64,000 nucleotides of DNA, from positions 177,483 through 241,482 of the forward strand of contig MSXR01000006.1 of the NCBI GenBank assembly GCA_002083655.1, read 5' to 3'. Shown here piece by piece: positions 33,052-42,493 of this stretch (positions are counted from its first letter, which is position 1; each line of letters opens with the position of its first letter). Both the position numbers and the translations under genes were made by a program. Under the pieces are notes generated by a model, which worked only from the letters and a program-made list of their open reading frames with translations, made no database searches and was not told the DNA's origin. The stretch comes from Proteobacteria bacterium ST_bin14 (GTDB taxonomy: Bacteria > Pseudomonadota > Alphaproteobacteria > Sphingomonadales > Sphingomonadaceae).

Positions 33052-34500
33052 TCAAACACCGCTGGCCTCAGCCCCGGCCATCTGGTCGCCAATTCTTCCC
33101 AGGCTTTCTGCGCGGCCCAGCAGGACAAGCACGTCAAAAATCCCCGGCGATGTCTTTCGTCCCGTTAATGCTGCCCGCAATGGCTGCGCAACGGCGCCCA
33201 GTTTTACCCCGGCATCATCGGCAACCTGCTTCACAGCAGTCTCCAGCACTTCCGTATCCCAGTCATTCACCGCGTCAAGCGCGGCGTGCACCCGAACCAG
33301 CAGATCGCGTGCTTCGCCCGTCAGCAAGGCCTGGGCGGCATCATCCAGCGGCAGCGGCCGCGTGCGAAACAAAAATCCGGCCCCGTCCGCAAGTTCCAGC
33401 AAATTGGCGGCGCGCGGCTTCAAAACGGCCATGCTGCGTCGCAACAGATCGTGCCCCGCCGTGCCGATCTCGTCCCCGATCCGCTGGGCCACCAGATCAG
33501 CCAGCCGGGCATCATCCGCGATCCGAATATAATGACCGTTCAGGTTCTCCAGCTTCTTTAAATCGAACCTGGATGGTGATTTTCCGACCCCGCCCAAATC
33601 AAACCACTCGGTCGCCTGTTCACGACTGATAATTTCGTCATCGCCGTGGCCCCAGCCAAGCCGTAGCAGGTAGTTGCCCAACGCCTCTGGCAGAATGCCG
33701 AGTTCGTCGCGATAGGCATCTACCCCCACCGCGCCGTGCCGCTTGGACATTTTGGCACCGTCAGTGCCGTGAATCAGCGGAATATGGGCGTAAACGGGGA
33801 TAGGCCAGCCACCCTCTATCGCGTCCATCGCGTGCATGATCGGCAATTGGCGGAATGCATTGTTCAAATGGTCATCGCCGCGGATCACATGCGTGACGCC
33901 CATATCATGATCATCGACGACGACCGCCAGCATATACGTTGGCGTGCCATCTGACCGGAGCAGCACAAAATCATCGATTTCGGCATTCTGCACAGTCACA
34001 TCGCCCTGTACCCGGTCGCTGATCGTTGTCGCGCCTTCATGCGGGGCCTTTAGGCGAACGACGAAGGGTGCGCCTGCCGGTGCTTCGGCGGGATCACGAT
34101 CGCGCCAGCGGCCATCATAGCGTGCCGGCTGTTTGGCGGCCTGCTGGGCAGCACGCATCGCTGTCAGCTCTTCAGGCGTCGCAAAGCATTTATAGGCATG
34201 GCCTGCGGCGAGCAGCTGATACGCCACAGCGGCATGGCGTTCTGCGCGCGCAAACTGGAACACGGTATCGCCGTCCCAATCAAGGCCCAGCCAGCGCATG
34301 CCGTCGAGAATTGCGTCAATCGCAGGCTGGGTGGAGCGCGCGCGATCCGTATCTTCGATCCGCAGCAGAAATTTGCCGCCGTGCGCGCGGGCGAACAGCC
34401 AGTTGAACAGCGCGGTGCGCGCGCCACCAATGTGCAGAAATCCGGTAGGGGAGGGCGCAAACCGGGTAACCACCGGCGGCTGAGCGACGGGCGCAATCAT
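33052..34500 (-). CDS. gltX: Glutamyl-tRNA synthetase
   Basis: Class I aminoacyl-tRNA synthetase. 482 residues from ATG 34500; the open frame continues upstream but TRFAPSPTGFLHIGGARTAL should begin a few residues after the start. The HIGH-type motif is FLHIGG and the KMSKS-type motif is AKMSKRHGA. The catalytic and anticodon-binding helical domains are full length. Its promoter must lie in the 58 bases shared with the divergent comEC gene. Confidence 0.95.
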   Translation of the reverse strand: MIAPVAQPPVVTRFAPSPTGFLHIGGARTALFNWLFARAHGGKFLLRIEDTDRARSTQPAIDAILDGMRWLGLDWDGDTVFQFARAERHAAVAYQLLAAGHAYKCFATPEELTAMRAAQQAAKQPARYDGRWRDRDPAEAPAGAPFVVRLKAPHEGATTISDRVQGDVTVQNAEIDDFVLLRSDGTPTYMLAVVVDDHDMGVTHVIRGDDHLNNAFRQLPIMHAMDAIEGGWPIPVYAHIPLIHGTDGAKMSKRHGAVGVDAYRDELGILPEALGNYLLRLGWGHGDDEIISREQATEWFDLGGVGKSPSRFDLKKLENLNGHYIRIADDARLADLVAQRIGDEIGTAGHDLLRRSMAVLKPRAANLLELADGAGFLFRTRPLPLDDAAQALLTGEARDLLVRVHAALDAVNDWDTEVLETAVKQVADDAGVKLGAVAQPLRAALTGRKTSPGIFDVLVLLGRAESLGRIGDQMAGAEASGV

Positions 34501-34558
34501 GGCTGCGAAAATTTCATAACTTGCGCCACGTTGCGGCTTCTCCCAGACTTCAAAAACG

Positions 34559-36817
34559 ATGGCCAACACAGCCTCGCGCGCCCCTAGCACGGTGATCGCC
34601 CCGCTTCAAATTGCGGTGTGGCGGCGCGTGGCGGGAATAACCGGTTCAATTGAGTATTGGCTCGAGGCGGAGCGTGATCAATTGCCGCTCTGGCTGCCGG
34701 TCATGCTGGGCCTGGGCGCATCGCTTTGGTTGCTGCTGCCTGATCCGGCCAGTTGGGCGATGGCGGTGGCGGCTTTTGGCGGCGTAGCCCTGCTTGCGCT
34801 GTCGGTGGGGCGGGGCGGGCGCGCCGCGCGCATCATCGCGATTGGCAGTGCGGCAATGGTGGTGGGGCTCGCGCTCATCTGGGTCCGGGCAGAGCGCGTC
34901 GCCCAACCGCCGCTGGCGCGCACCATGATCGTTCGCTTCGATGCACGGGTTGAGCGGGTCGATCCACTCCCGCCGCGCGGGCTGGTGCGATTGCGATTGG
35001 CACCGTTGGCCGTGGTTGAAACGCTGGGGAGATCGACCGTAACCGCGCTGCCGCTGCATATCCGCGTCAATATCGCGACCGATGATATGCCGGCAGGGCT
35101 TTCGCGCGGCGCGGTGATCCGGCTGGGCGCGCGGCTGATGCCGCCACCGCCACCGTCGGTGCCGGGTGCCTATGATTTCGCGCGCGTCGCGTGGTTTGAC
35201 CAGATTGGGGCAACGGGCAGGGGGTTCGGGCCGATCGCCGTTTTGTCCCCCGGCGATGCAGAGGCGGGCGGGCTGCGCGCCAGCTTGTCGGCGCATATCC
35301 GGACGAAATTGTCGCCTGCGCCGGGCGGGATTGCAGCGGCGCTGGCAACGGGTGATCAGGGGGCGATTCCGCTGGAGGATGCAGAGGCGATGCGCCGCGC
35401 CGGCCTTGCGCATTTATTGTCGGTCAGCGGGCTGCACATCACCGCCGTTGTTGGCGCGGTGATGCTGGTGATGATGCGGCTGTTGGCGCTCAGCCCCTGG
35501 TCGGCGCTGCACCTGCGGCTGCCGCTGATTGCGGCGGCGACGGCAGCGCTGGCGGCGATTGGCTATACCGTGTTGACTGGATCGGAAGTGCCGACGATCC
35601 GATCGTGCGTCGCGGCGCTGATGGTATTGCTGGCGATTGCGCTGGGACGTGAAGCGATGACGCTGCGATTGGTGGCGACCGGTGCTGTGATCGTGCTGGT
35701 GCTATGGCCCGAAGCGCTGGCGGGGCCGAGCTTTCAGCTATCCTTTGCCGCGATTACAGCGATTGTTGCGCTGCACGAACACCCCAAAGTCAGGGCGTGG
35801 TTCGCCCCGCGCGAGGAAGAGGGGCGGGGACGCTGGTTGCTCCGCCAGATGGCGTCGCTGTTGCTGACTGGGGTTGTGGTGGAAGCGGCGCTATCCCCGA
35901 TTGCGCTCTATCATTTTCACAAGGCCGGCCTTTACGGGTCGCTGGCCAACATCATCGCCATCCCGCTGACCACCTTTGTTGTGATGCCGCTGGAGGCGCT
36001 GGCGCTGGCATTGGACCTGCTGGGGATTGGCGCCCCGGCCTGGTGGCTGGTGGAACAGGCGCTGCGGCTGTTGCTGGGCATCGCGCATGCGGTGGCAAAA
36101 GCGCCGGGCGCGGTGGCGGCATTGCCCAGCATGCCGGGCTGGGCGTTCGGCTTGATGGTAATCGGCGGCCTATGGATGGCATTGTGGCGCACGCGATTGC
36201 GCCGGGCCGGGGCAGTGCCACTTGTGATTGGTGCGGCATGGGCGGTGCTGACGCCCGCGCCGGATGTGCTGATGACAGGGGACGGGCGGCATGTTGCGCT
36301 GCGGACGGACGGCGGGAATGTCGCGATGTTGCGGGACCGGGCAGGGGATTACACCCGCGCGATGCTTGCAGAGGCGAGTGGTGTGGATGGCGAACCGCTG
36401 TTGTTATCCGAACAGCCGGGCGCGCGGTGCAGCCGTGATATTTGCATTGCAGACCGCGTGGTCGATGGCCGTCGCTGGCGGATATTGGCGACCCGCAGCC
36501 CCTACCGCGTGTCCATCGCCGAACTGATAAGCGCCTGCCGCACCGCAGATATTGTCATCAGCGAACGGCGGTTGCCCCGCCGGTGCACGCCGCGATGGTT
36601 GCGGCTTGATCGGCCGGTGCTCCAGCGAACCGGCGGGGTATCCGTTACGCTATCATCGGGCAGCGTCCGCACGGTGTTTCAGATGGGAGACCGCCACCCC
36701 TGGTTGCCCAACGCCAATCGCGCATTCCCGATCGCTTCTCAGGTCTCCGGCCGGTTTTCTGGACGGTTTTCTGTACGGTATTCTGGAAGGTCTGGGGCCG
36801 AAACAGCGCGGCCATAG
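34559..36817 (+). CDS. comEC: ComEC/Rec2 family competence protein
   Basis: Inner-membrane channel for transport of single-stranded DNA. 752 residues with an N-terminal DUF4131 part, then the Competence domain with HLLSVSGLHITAVVGAVML, PTIRSCVAALMVL and FQLSFAAITAIVAL. The C-terminal ~200 residues do not show the H-x-H-x-D-H metallo-beta-lactamase motif of the full form, so any nuclease activity is doubtful. The end is Arg/Ser-rich (FSGRFSGRFSVRYSGR). Divergent from gltX and convergent with lexA. Confidence 0.85.
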   Translation: MANTASRAPSTVIAPLQIAVWRRVAGITGSIEYWLEAERDQLPLWLPVMLGLGASLWLLLPDPASWAMAVAAFGGVALLALSVGRGGRAARIIAIGSAAMVVGLALIWVRAERVAQPPLARTMIVRFDARVERVDPLPPRGLVRLRLAPLAVVETLGRSTVTALPLHIRVNIATDDMPAGLSRGAVIRLGARLMPPPPPSVPGAYDFARVAWFDQIGATGRGFGPIAVLSPGDAEAGGLRASLSAHIRTKLSPAPGGIAAALATGDQGAIPLEDAEAMRRAGLAHLLSVSGLHITAVVGAVMLVMMRLLALSPWSALHLRLPLIAAATAALAAIGYTVLTGSEVPTIRSCVAALMVLLAIALGREAMTLRLVATGAVIVLVLWPEALAGPSFQLSFAAITAIVALHEHPKVRAWFAPREEEGRGRWLLRQMASLLLTGVVVEAALSPIALYHFHKAGLYGSLANIIAIPLTTFVVMPLEALALALDLLGIGAPAWWLVEQALRLLLGIAHAVAKAPGAVAALPSMPGWAFGLMVIGGLWMALWRTRLRRAGAVPLVIGAAWAVLTPAPDVLMTGDGRHVALRTDGGNVAMLRDRAGDYTRAMLAEASGVDGEPLLLSEQPGARCSRDICIADRVVDGRRWRILATRSPYRVSIAELISACRTADIVISERRLPRRCTPRWLRLDRPVLQRTGGVSVTLSSGSVRTVFQMGDRHPWLPNANRAFPIASQVSGRFSGRFSVRYSGRSGAETARP

Positions 36818-36833
36818 CGATAGCGCTGACCGA

Positions 36834-37514
36834 TCAGTCGTACCGGCGCAGCAACCCCGCCAATTTACCCTGCACGCGCACCTGGCGTGGATCATAGCGT
36901 TGGGGATCATAGGCGCGGTTGGCGGGATCAAGCCGGATCATCGCGCCTTCACGCCGGAAATATTTCAGCGTTGCCTCGCTCTCCTCGATCAGCGCGACCA
37001 CGATTTCTCCGTCGCGGGCCACTTCCGTGCGGCGGATTAGCGCATAATCGCCATCAAGAATGCCCGCATCGACCATTGAATCGCCGGCCACTTCAAGCGC
37101 GTAATGTTCGCCGCCCCCAAGCAATGCCGCGGGCACAGACAGCATCGAATGCCCCTCAAATGCTTCAATCGGGACACCAGCGGCAATCCGGCCATGCAAC
37201 GGGATTTCGATCACGTCATTGGCTGGCTGCGGCATCGCCCGCAGATTGGCTGGCACCGTGGCGGATGCACCAGCTTTAGCCGTTTGGACGTTTTCGGGCC
37301 TGTCGGGCATCCGCAGCACTTCCAGCGCGCGGGCGCGGTTCGGCAGGCGGCGGATGAACTGGCGTTCCTCCAGCGCGCTGATCAGCCGGTGGACGCCTGA
37401 CTTGGATTTCAGGTCAAGCGCCTCCTTCATCTCCTCAAATGACGGCGAAACGCCGGTATCGGCAAGCCGATCATTGATGAAGCAGATCAACTCGTGCTGT
37501 TTACGCGTGAGCAT
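36834..37514 (-). CDS. lexA: LexA repressor (SOS regulator)
   Basis: 226 residues. The N-terminal winged helix (MLTRKQHELICFINDRL, then GVHRLISALEERQFIRRL) binds DNA. The C-terminal S24 peptidase domain shows the A112-G113 cleavage site (GRIAAGVPIEAF), the catalytic S146 (AGDSMVDAGILDGD) and K184 (EATLKYF). It is full length and should be active in RecA-stimulated self-cleavage. The operator just upstream (37531-37545) implies autoregulation. Convergent with comEC, 16 bases apart. Confidence 0.96.
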   Translation of the reverse strand: MLTRKQHELICFINDRLADTGVSPSFEEMKEALDLKSKSGVHRLISALEERQFIRRLPNRARALEVLRMPDRPENVQTAKAGASATVPANLRAMPQPANDVIEIPLHGRIAAGVPIEAFEGHSMLSVPAALLGGGEHYALEVAGDSMVDAGILDGDYALIRRTEVARDGEIVVALIEESEATLKYFRREGAMIRLDPANRAYDPQRYDPRQVRVQGKLAGLLRRYD

Positions 37515-37530
37515 TTCGTTCCTCCGTCCA

Positions 37531-37545
37531 GAACAGACGACGAAC
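37531..37545 (-). promoter_or_regulatory. LexA box (GTTC-N7-GTTC) in front of lexA
   Basis: On the + strand the sequence is GAAC-AGACGAC-GAAC, which reads GTTC-N7-GTTC on the lexA strand. This is the direct-repeat operator known for alphaproteobacterial LexA. It lies 17 bases upstream of the lexA start codon, where a bound repressor would block transcription or initiation. Confidence 0.85.
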
Positions 37546-37569
37546 GTTTAGGCAACGATATTCACCAAG

Positions 37570-38754
37570 TCAAGCGAGCGGCAAAATCGGCACCATCTCG
37601 CCCGGTTCGGCCGCTGATGCAAAGGGCGGACGCACGATCAGGCAATCGGCCTGAGCAAGCGTTTGCAGCAATGAACTGTCCTGTTTGGCGGCACTGATGA
37701 CTCGGCCCGCCGCCCAGCGTGCACGCAGATAATCCTGGCGCTGATCATTGGCGGGCAGCGGCTCGCCGAGTATCGCCGTTGTGGTTCGTGGCAGCGGATT
37801 TGCGGCCCCGGCCAGGGTTGCGATCAATGGCCGAAGAAACAGATGCGCTGTGACAAATGCCGATACCGGATTGCCGGGCAGGCCAAGGATCACCGTGCTG
37901 CCAATTCTACCCGCGAGCATGGGTTTGCCGGGGCGTAGGGCAATCCGCCAGAAATCGATGGTGCCCCCCGCCGCTTCGATTGCCGGGCGGATCAGGTCAT
38001 GATCGCCCACCGAAGCACCGCCGATCGTCACGATAATGTCTGCGTCTATTGCCGCAATTGCGCCGCTGATCAGATCAAGCTGGTCAGGCAGGATGGCGGG
38101 CAGGGACCGGTCTACCGGCAAGTCGCCAAGATGCGCGGCCAGCATCACGCCATTCGCCTCTGGCACCTGCCCGGCGCCAACGGGCGCGCCCGGTGGCACC
38201 AGTTCATCGCCCGTCGTCAGGATTGCGACCCGCACGCGCCGATTGACCAACAATGAGCCGAGACCGGCAATCGCGGCCAGGGCGATGCGCGCCGGGGTTA
38301 GCCGCTCGCCCCGCGTGACCAGCAGATCGCCATCGGTGAAATCAAGCCCCTTGTGGCGGACGTTGCGGCCGGGTGCAGACGGGCCATCACCCGCCAAAAT
38401 GACGCGGGTGCCCTCGCGGCTCGCTTCTTCTTGCACCAGCACGGTATCGGCCCCGGCGGGCATCGCTGCGCCGGTGAAAATGCGGACGGTTTCGTCGGTT
38501 CCGACGGCCCCGGCAAAGCCGTGCCCGGCTGCACTCTCGCCGATCAGGCTGAAGGGGCCGGGCAAGTCAGCAAATCGGATGGCATAGCCATCCATCGCCG
38601 ACAAATCCTGCGCGGGTTGGGATCGCAGGGCGGCGATATCACACGCGGCCCAGCGGCCTGCTGCCGCCGCCAGTTCCACCGTTTCGGCGGCCACGGGCGT
38701 GCCCAGCGCGAACAGCCGCTGCTGCGCTTCTTCAACGGGGAGCAAAGCGGCCAT
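37570..38754 (-). CDS. moeA: Molybdopterin molybdenumtransferase MoeA
   Basis: Inserts molybdate into adenylylated molybdopterin. 394 residues with the four-domain layout. Motifs include LSAMDGYAIRF (residues ~52-62), FTGAAMPAGADTVLVQEE, ILTTGDEL, the substrate region TIGGASVGDHD and LGLPGNPVSAFVTAH. Two genes away on the same strand is moaC, so molybdenum-cofactor genes are grouped here with an ndh gene between them. Confidence 0.94.
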   Translation of the reverse strand: MAALLPVEEAQQRLFALGTPVAAETVELAAAAGRWAACDIAALRSQPAQDLSAMDGYAIRFADLPGPFSLIGESAAGHGFAGAVGTDETVRIFTGAAMPAGADTVLVQEEASREGTRVILAGDGPSAPGRNVRHKGLDFTDGDLLVTRGERLTPARIALAAIAGLGSLLVNRRVRVAILTTGDELVPPGAPVGAGQVPEANGVMLAAHLGDLPVDRSLPAILPDQLDLISGAIAAIDADIIVTIGGASVGDHDLIRPAIEAAGGTIDFWRIALRPGKPMLAGRIGSTVILGLPGNPVSAFVTAHLFLRPLIATLAGAANPLPRTTTAILGEPLPANDQRQDYLRARWAAGRVISAAKQDSSLLQTLAQADCLIVRPPFASAAEPGEMVPILPLA

Positions 38755-38772
38755 GTTGTTGCTCTTACGCCC

Positions 38773-40155
38773 CTAGTGGAGTTTCAGGCGCGGGCGGATC
38801 ACCTGATTGATCCGACCCATCGCAACCAATGCCACACCCTTTAGCCAACCGTGAATCGCCACCAGGTGCATGCCGTACAGCGATACATAGATGATCCGCG
38901 CAATCCGGCCCTCCACCGCCATTCGCCCGCCGACCAGATTGCCCATCAGGCTGCCAACGGTCGAAAAGCGGGACAGGGATACCAACGATCCCTTGTCCTG
39001 ATACACAAAGCCCCGCAGCTTGCGGCCGGCAATCAACGCGCACAAATTGTGATAGGTGGTGCTCGCCATCTGGTGCGCCGCTTGCGCGCGCGGCGGGATG
39101 GGGCGATCGGCACCATCGGGCACGAACCGTGCGCAATCGCCAATCGCAAAGATGCGCGCATCCCGCGTGGTTTGCATGGTGCTGGTTACCACCAATTGAT
39201 TGCCAGGCGTTGTCTCCAGCCCGCCAATGCCTTGCAGAAAATCCGGGCCCTTCACGCCCGCTGCCCAAACGCGCAGATCGGCGGGGATGAATGTACCGTC
39301 AGATGTGGCGATGCCTTCATCCGTGATTTCGGTCACTTGTCGGCGGGTTAGAACATGGACGCCAATCGCCTGAAGCTCTTCAGTGGCGGCCTGCGACAAA
39401 TCTTCGGGCAGTGCAGGCAGGATGCGCGGGCCAGCCTCCAGCAAGGTCACGTCGAGCCGCGATTCGTCAAACACCTCCAGCCCATAATAGGCCAACCCCT
39501 TGGCCGCATTGAACAACTCGGCTGCCAGCTCAACGCCGGTCGCGCCGCCACCAACAATCGCCACCCGCACCCGCGCATCGCTGGCCGGATCAGCGTTCAT
39601 CGCGCGCGATACGCGAAGGCACTGATTGAGCAGGCGCTTGCGGAACCGGTCGGCCTGGGTGCGATCATCAAGATAAATCGCGTTTTCGCGCACGCCCGGC
39701 GTGCCGAAATCATTGGAAACCGACCCAACCGAAACCACCAGATAATCATAGCGGATGCGGTGCCGCGCCACGATTTCACGCCCGGTTTCATCAACAATGG
39801 GCGCAATCACCACCTGCCGCGCGTCGCGATCAACCGATTCCAGTGATCCGTCGAAAAACCGGTAATTCCAGCGATAGGCGTGGCTGCGATATCCAACCTC
39901 ATCCAGATTGGCGTCAAGCGATCCCGCCGCGACTTCGTGGAGCAATGGCTTCCAGATATGCGTCTGGTTGCGATCAATCAGAATGATGTCGAATTTCTTG
40001 CGGCCAAATTTCTTGCCCAGCCGCGCCACCAGGCCCAGTCCGCCGGCACCACCGCCGACCACAACGATCTGGATTTTCTTTGATTTGCCCATCCTAAGCG
40101 CGCCGGGCAATGTCGCCGCTGCCGTCGCGTCCTGATGTTCAGCGGCATCCGCCAT
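38773..40155 (-). CDS. ndh: NDH-2 type NADH dehydrogenase
   Basis: Single-subunit, non-pumping NADH:quinone oxidoreductase with FAD. 460 residues from ATG 40155, preferred over GTG 40164 because AAGGGA is better placed. The FAD Rossmann motif is VVVGGGAGGLGL, the NAD motif VAIVGGGATGVELA, and the second FAD contact is IFAIGDCA. The C-terminal amphipathic part (VSLYGMHLVAIHGWLKG) would anchor it to the inner membrane. It offers an alternative NADH entry to the complex I encoded earlier in the window. It sits between moaC and moeA. Confidence 0.88.
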   Translation of the reverse strand: MADAAEHQDATAAATLPGALRMGKSKKIQIVVVGGGAGGLGLVARLGKKFGRKKFDIILIDRNQTHIWKPLLHEVAAGSLDANLDEVGYRSHAYRWNYRFFDGSLESVDRDARQVVIAPIVDETGREIVARHRIRYDYLVVSVGSVSNDFGTPGVRENAIYLDDRTQADRFRKRLLNQCLRVSRAMNADPASDARVRVAIVGGGATGVELAAELFNAAKGLAYYGLEVFDESRLDVTLLEAGPRILPALPEDLSQAATEELQAIGVHVLTRRQVTEITDEGIATSDGTFIPADLRVWAAGVKGPDFLQGIGGLETTPGNQLVVTSTMQTTRDARIFAIGDCARFVPDGADRPIPPRAQAAHQMASTTYHNLCALIAGRKLRGFVYQDKGSLVSLSRFSTVGSLMGNLVGGRMAVEGRIARIIYVSLYGMHLVAIHGWLKGVALVAMGRINQVIRPRLKLH

Positions 40156-40221
40156 TGCAACCACATCCCTTGATATCGCCCCAGGCCCAAGGGTGCGCGA
40201 TATTGCAGTGCAGCACCAGTG

Positions 40222-40716
40222 CTAAATTGCCTTATCCGGTGTCAGCGCCGGTGCCAGCCATTCGCCTGATTTACCGCCGCGCTTCTCCAGCAACCGCACA
40301 TCGCCAATGATCATGCCACGATCAATCGCCTTGGCCATGTCGTAAATCGTCAGCAATGCGACCGATACTGCCGTGATCGCCTCCATCTCTACGCCCGTCT
40401 TGCCGGTGGTGGCGCAGGTGGCGGTGACGGTGACCCCGTTATCGTCCGGTTGCAGATCAATTACGACGCGGGTGAGCGGTAATGGGTGGCACAGTGGTAT
40501 TAGATCGCTGGTGCGCTTGGCAGCCATAATGCCCGCCACGCGCGCCACGGCGATCACATCCCCCTTTTTCGCCGCACCCTGGTGGATGGCGGTTGCCGCC
40601 TGCGCCGACATGGTAATCCGGCCGCTGGCGACCGCTTCGCGCGCGGTATCGGCCTTGCTGCCGACATCAACCATATGCGCGGCACCATTTGCGTCGAGAT
40701 GCGTCAGCCCGGTCAT
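40222..40716 (-). CDS. moaC: Cyclic pyranopterin monophosphate synthase MoaC
   Basis: Second enzyme of molybdopterin synthesis, acting after MoaA to form cPMP. 164 residues. Family residues are seen in MVDVGSKADTAREAVA, the catalytic KRTSDLIPLCHPL, and GVEMEAITAVSVALLTIYDM with K of MAKAIDRGM. The start overlaps the trpC stop by 4 bases, so it is read with the trpGDC genes, a frequent alphaproteobacterial arrangement. Confidence 0.95.
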   Translation of the reverse strand: MTGLTHLDANGAAHMVDVGSKADTAREAVASGRITMSAQAATAIHQGAAKKGDVIAVARVAGIMAAKRTSDLIPLCHPLPLTRVVIDLQPDDNGVTVTATCATTGKTGVEMEAITAVSVALLTIYDMAKAIDRGMIIGDVRLLEKRGGKSGEWLAPALTPDKAI

Positions 40717-41501
40717 CCCCCGATCAATGCCCGCGTTGCCGCCGCTATATCGTTGGCGCGCATCAGCGCCTCACCCACCAGAAAGCACCGCACGCCCTTG
40801 TCGGTCATCGCATCCAGATCGGCACGGGTCGAAAGGCCACTTTCCGCGACAAAGGTGCAGCCAGCGGGGGCCCGCGCGATCAGATTATAGGTGTGCGAAA
40901 AATCGACCGAGAAATCGTGCAAATTGCGGTTATTGACGCCGATCAACCGGGATTTGAGCTTCATCGCCCGCTCCAGTTCCTTGGCATCATGCACTTCGAC
41001 CAGCACATCCATGCCGCAATCGATGGCGGCGGCTTCAATCTCGGCCAATGCCTCATCATCCAGCGCCGCCATGATCAGCAGGATGGCATCAGCCCCCAAA
41101 GCGCGCGATTCGGGCACTTGCCAGGCATCGATCATGAAATCTTTGCGGATCACCGGCAGGCTGACGACATTGCGTGCGTCCGCCAGATAGGCGTCAGCGC
41201 CCTGGAACCAATGTTCATCGGTCAGTACCGACAGGCATGCTGCACCGCCTGCCTGATAGGCAATGGCATGCGCGGGCGGATCAAAATTCTCGCGGATCAG
41301 GCCTTTTGAGGGGCTGGCTTTCTTGATCTCGGCGATCAGCGCGGGGCCATGTTCCGCGCGCGCATCAAGCGCGGCACGAAAACCGCGCGGCGCGGTTTGC
41401 TCTGCAATCATCGCATCAAGATCGGCCATGGAGATACACGCTTTGCGCGCAGCAACATCGGCCCGTTTGGTCTCAAGGATACGGTTGAGAATCGTCGTCA
41501 T
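40713..41501 (-). CDS. trpC: Indole-3-glycerol phosphate synthase
   Basis: Fourth step of tryptophan synthesis (CdRP ring closure). 262 residues from ATG 41501 (TTILNRILETKRADV); it overlaps the trpD stop by 4 bases. Active-site segments are IAEIKKASPSKGLI, SVLTDEHWFQG, VIRKDFM, the GVNNRNLHDF region and FVAESGL. It is the monofunctional form, not fused to trpF. Confidence 0.95.
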   Translation of the reverse strand: MTTILNRILETKRADVAARKACISMADLDAMIAEQTAPRGFRAALDARAEHGPALIAEIKKASPSKGLIRENFDPPAHAIAYQAGGAACLSVLTDEHWFQGADAYLADARNVVSLPVIRKDFMIDAWQVPESRALGADAILLIMAALDDEALAEIEAAAIDCGMDVLVEVHDAKELERAMKLKSRLIGVNNRNLHDFSVDFSHTYNLIARAPAGCTFVAESGLSTRADLDAMTDKGVRCFLVGEALMRANDIAAATRALIGG

Positions 41502-42493
41502 GAATAGGCGATCGAGCAATCGAGCAGCGTGTTGGCCAGGCCGTTGTCTAACACTTCGCGGGCCTCCTCAGCGCCGTCGCTCAACGAATCAACACGCCCC
41601 GCTACCATCAGCGCAGCCGCAGCGTTGAGCAATACGGCATCGCGATATGCGCCTTTCTCGCCCAGCAGCAAGCGGCGAAGTGCTGCGGCATTATGCGCCG
41701 GATCACCGCCGCGCAGTGCCGCTATCGGGTGGCGGGGCAGGCCGGCATCTTCAGGCAACACACGCTGGGGCAGGGTGATTGCGCCAATGCTTTCGACGAC
41801 GCTGGGGCCAGCGCCTGACAGCTCATCAAGCCCTTCTTCGCCGGATACAACCAACGCCGCATCGGTATGCAACTGGCTTAGCGCTTCAGCATAGACGGGC
41901 ACATAATCGGGCCGGGCAATCCCGATCAGCTGCCGCGACACGCCAGCCGGATTGGCGAGCGGTCCCATCAGGTTAAAGATCGTGCGCTTGCCGATCTGGC
42001 GGCGAATGGGGGTGATGCGCTTCATCGCCGGATGGTGATTGGCCGCAAACAGGAATGCGATGCCCAGATCGCGAAGGCTTGCCTCTGCCAGCCTTCCGGC
42101 CCGGTCCATGTCGAGGCCCAGCGCCTCCAATGTGTCGGCAGCACCGGCCTTGCTTGATGCTGCCCGGTTGCCGTGCTTGGCCACGGGCACGCCCGTGGCG
42201 GCCACCACCAGCGACACGGCGGTTGATACGTTCAGCGTGTGGTGGCCATCCCCGCCGGTGCCGCACACATCAATCGCGCCTGCTGGGGCGTCGATGGGGA
42301 TCAGCCTTGCCCGTAGCGCGCGTGCGGCCTCCGCAATCTCCAGGCTCGTCTCGCCACGTTCGCTCAGCGCGACCAGAAAATCGGCAACTGCCTGTTCAGA
42401 GGTGCGGGCATCGAGAATGTCGGCAAAGGCCTGGGCCGCATCATCGCGCGATAACGGCGCAGCGGGATCGGGCAAGCACACCAGCGCCGTCAC
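41498..42493 (-). CDS. trpD: Anthranilate phosphoribosyltransferase
   Basis: Second step of tryptophan synthesis. 331 residues. The PRPP-binding CGTGGDGHHTLNVST and AKHGNRAASSKAGAADTLEA are plain, and RTIFNLMGPLANPA follows. It overlaps trpG (ATGA) upstream and trpC downstream, so trpG-trpD-trpC-moaC form one tightly coupled unit. Confidence 0.95.
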   Translation of the reverse strand: MTALVCLPDPAAPLSRDDAAQAFADILDARTSEQAVADFLVALSERGETSLEIAEAARALRARLIPIDAPAGAIDVCGTGGDGHHTLNVSTAVSLVVAATGVPVAKHGNRAASSKAGAADTLEALGLDMDRAGRLAEASLRDLGIAFLFAANHHPAMKRITPIRRQIGKRTIFNLMGPLANPAGVSRQLIGIARPDYVPVYAEALSQLHTDAALVVSGEEGLDELSGAGPSVVESIGAITLPQRVLPEDAGLPRHPIAALRGGDPAHNAAALRRLLLGEKGAYRDAVLLNAAAALMVAGRVDSLSDGAEEAREVLDNGLANTLLDCSIAYS

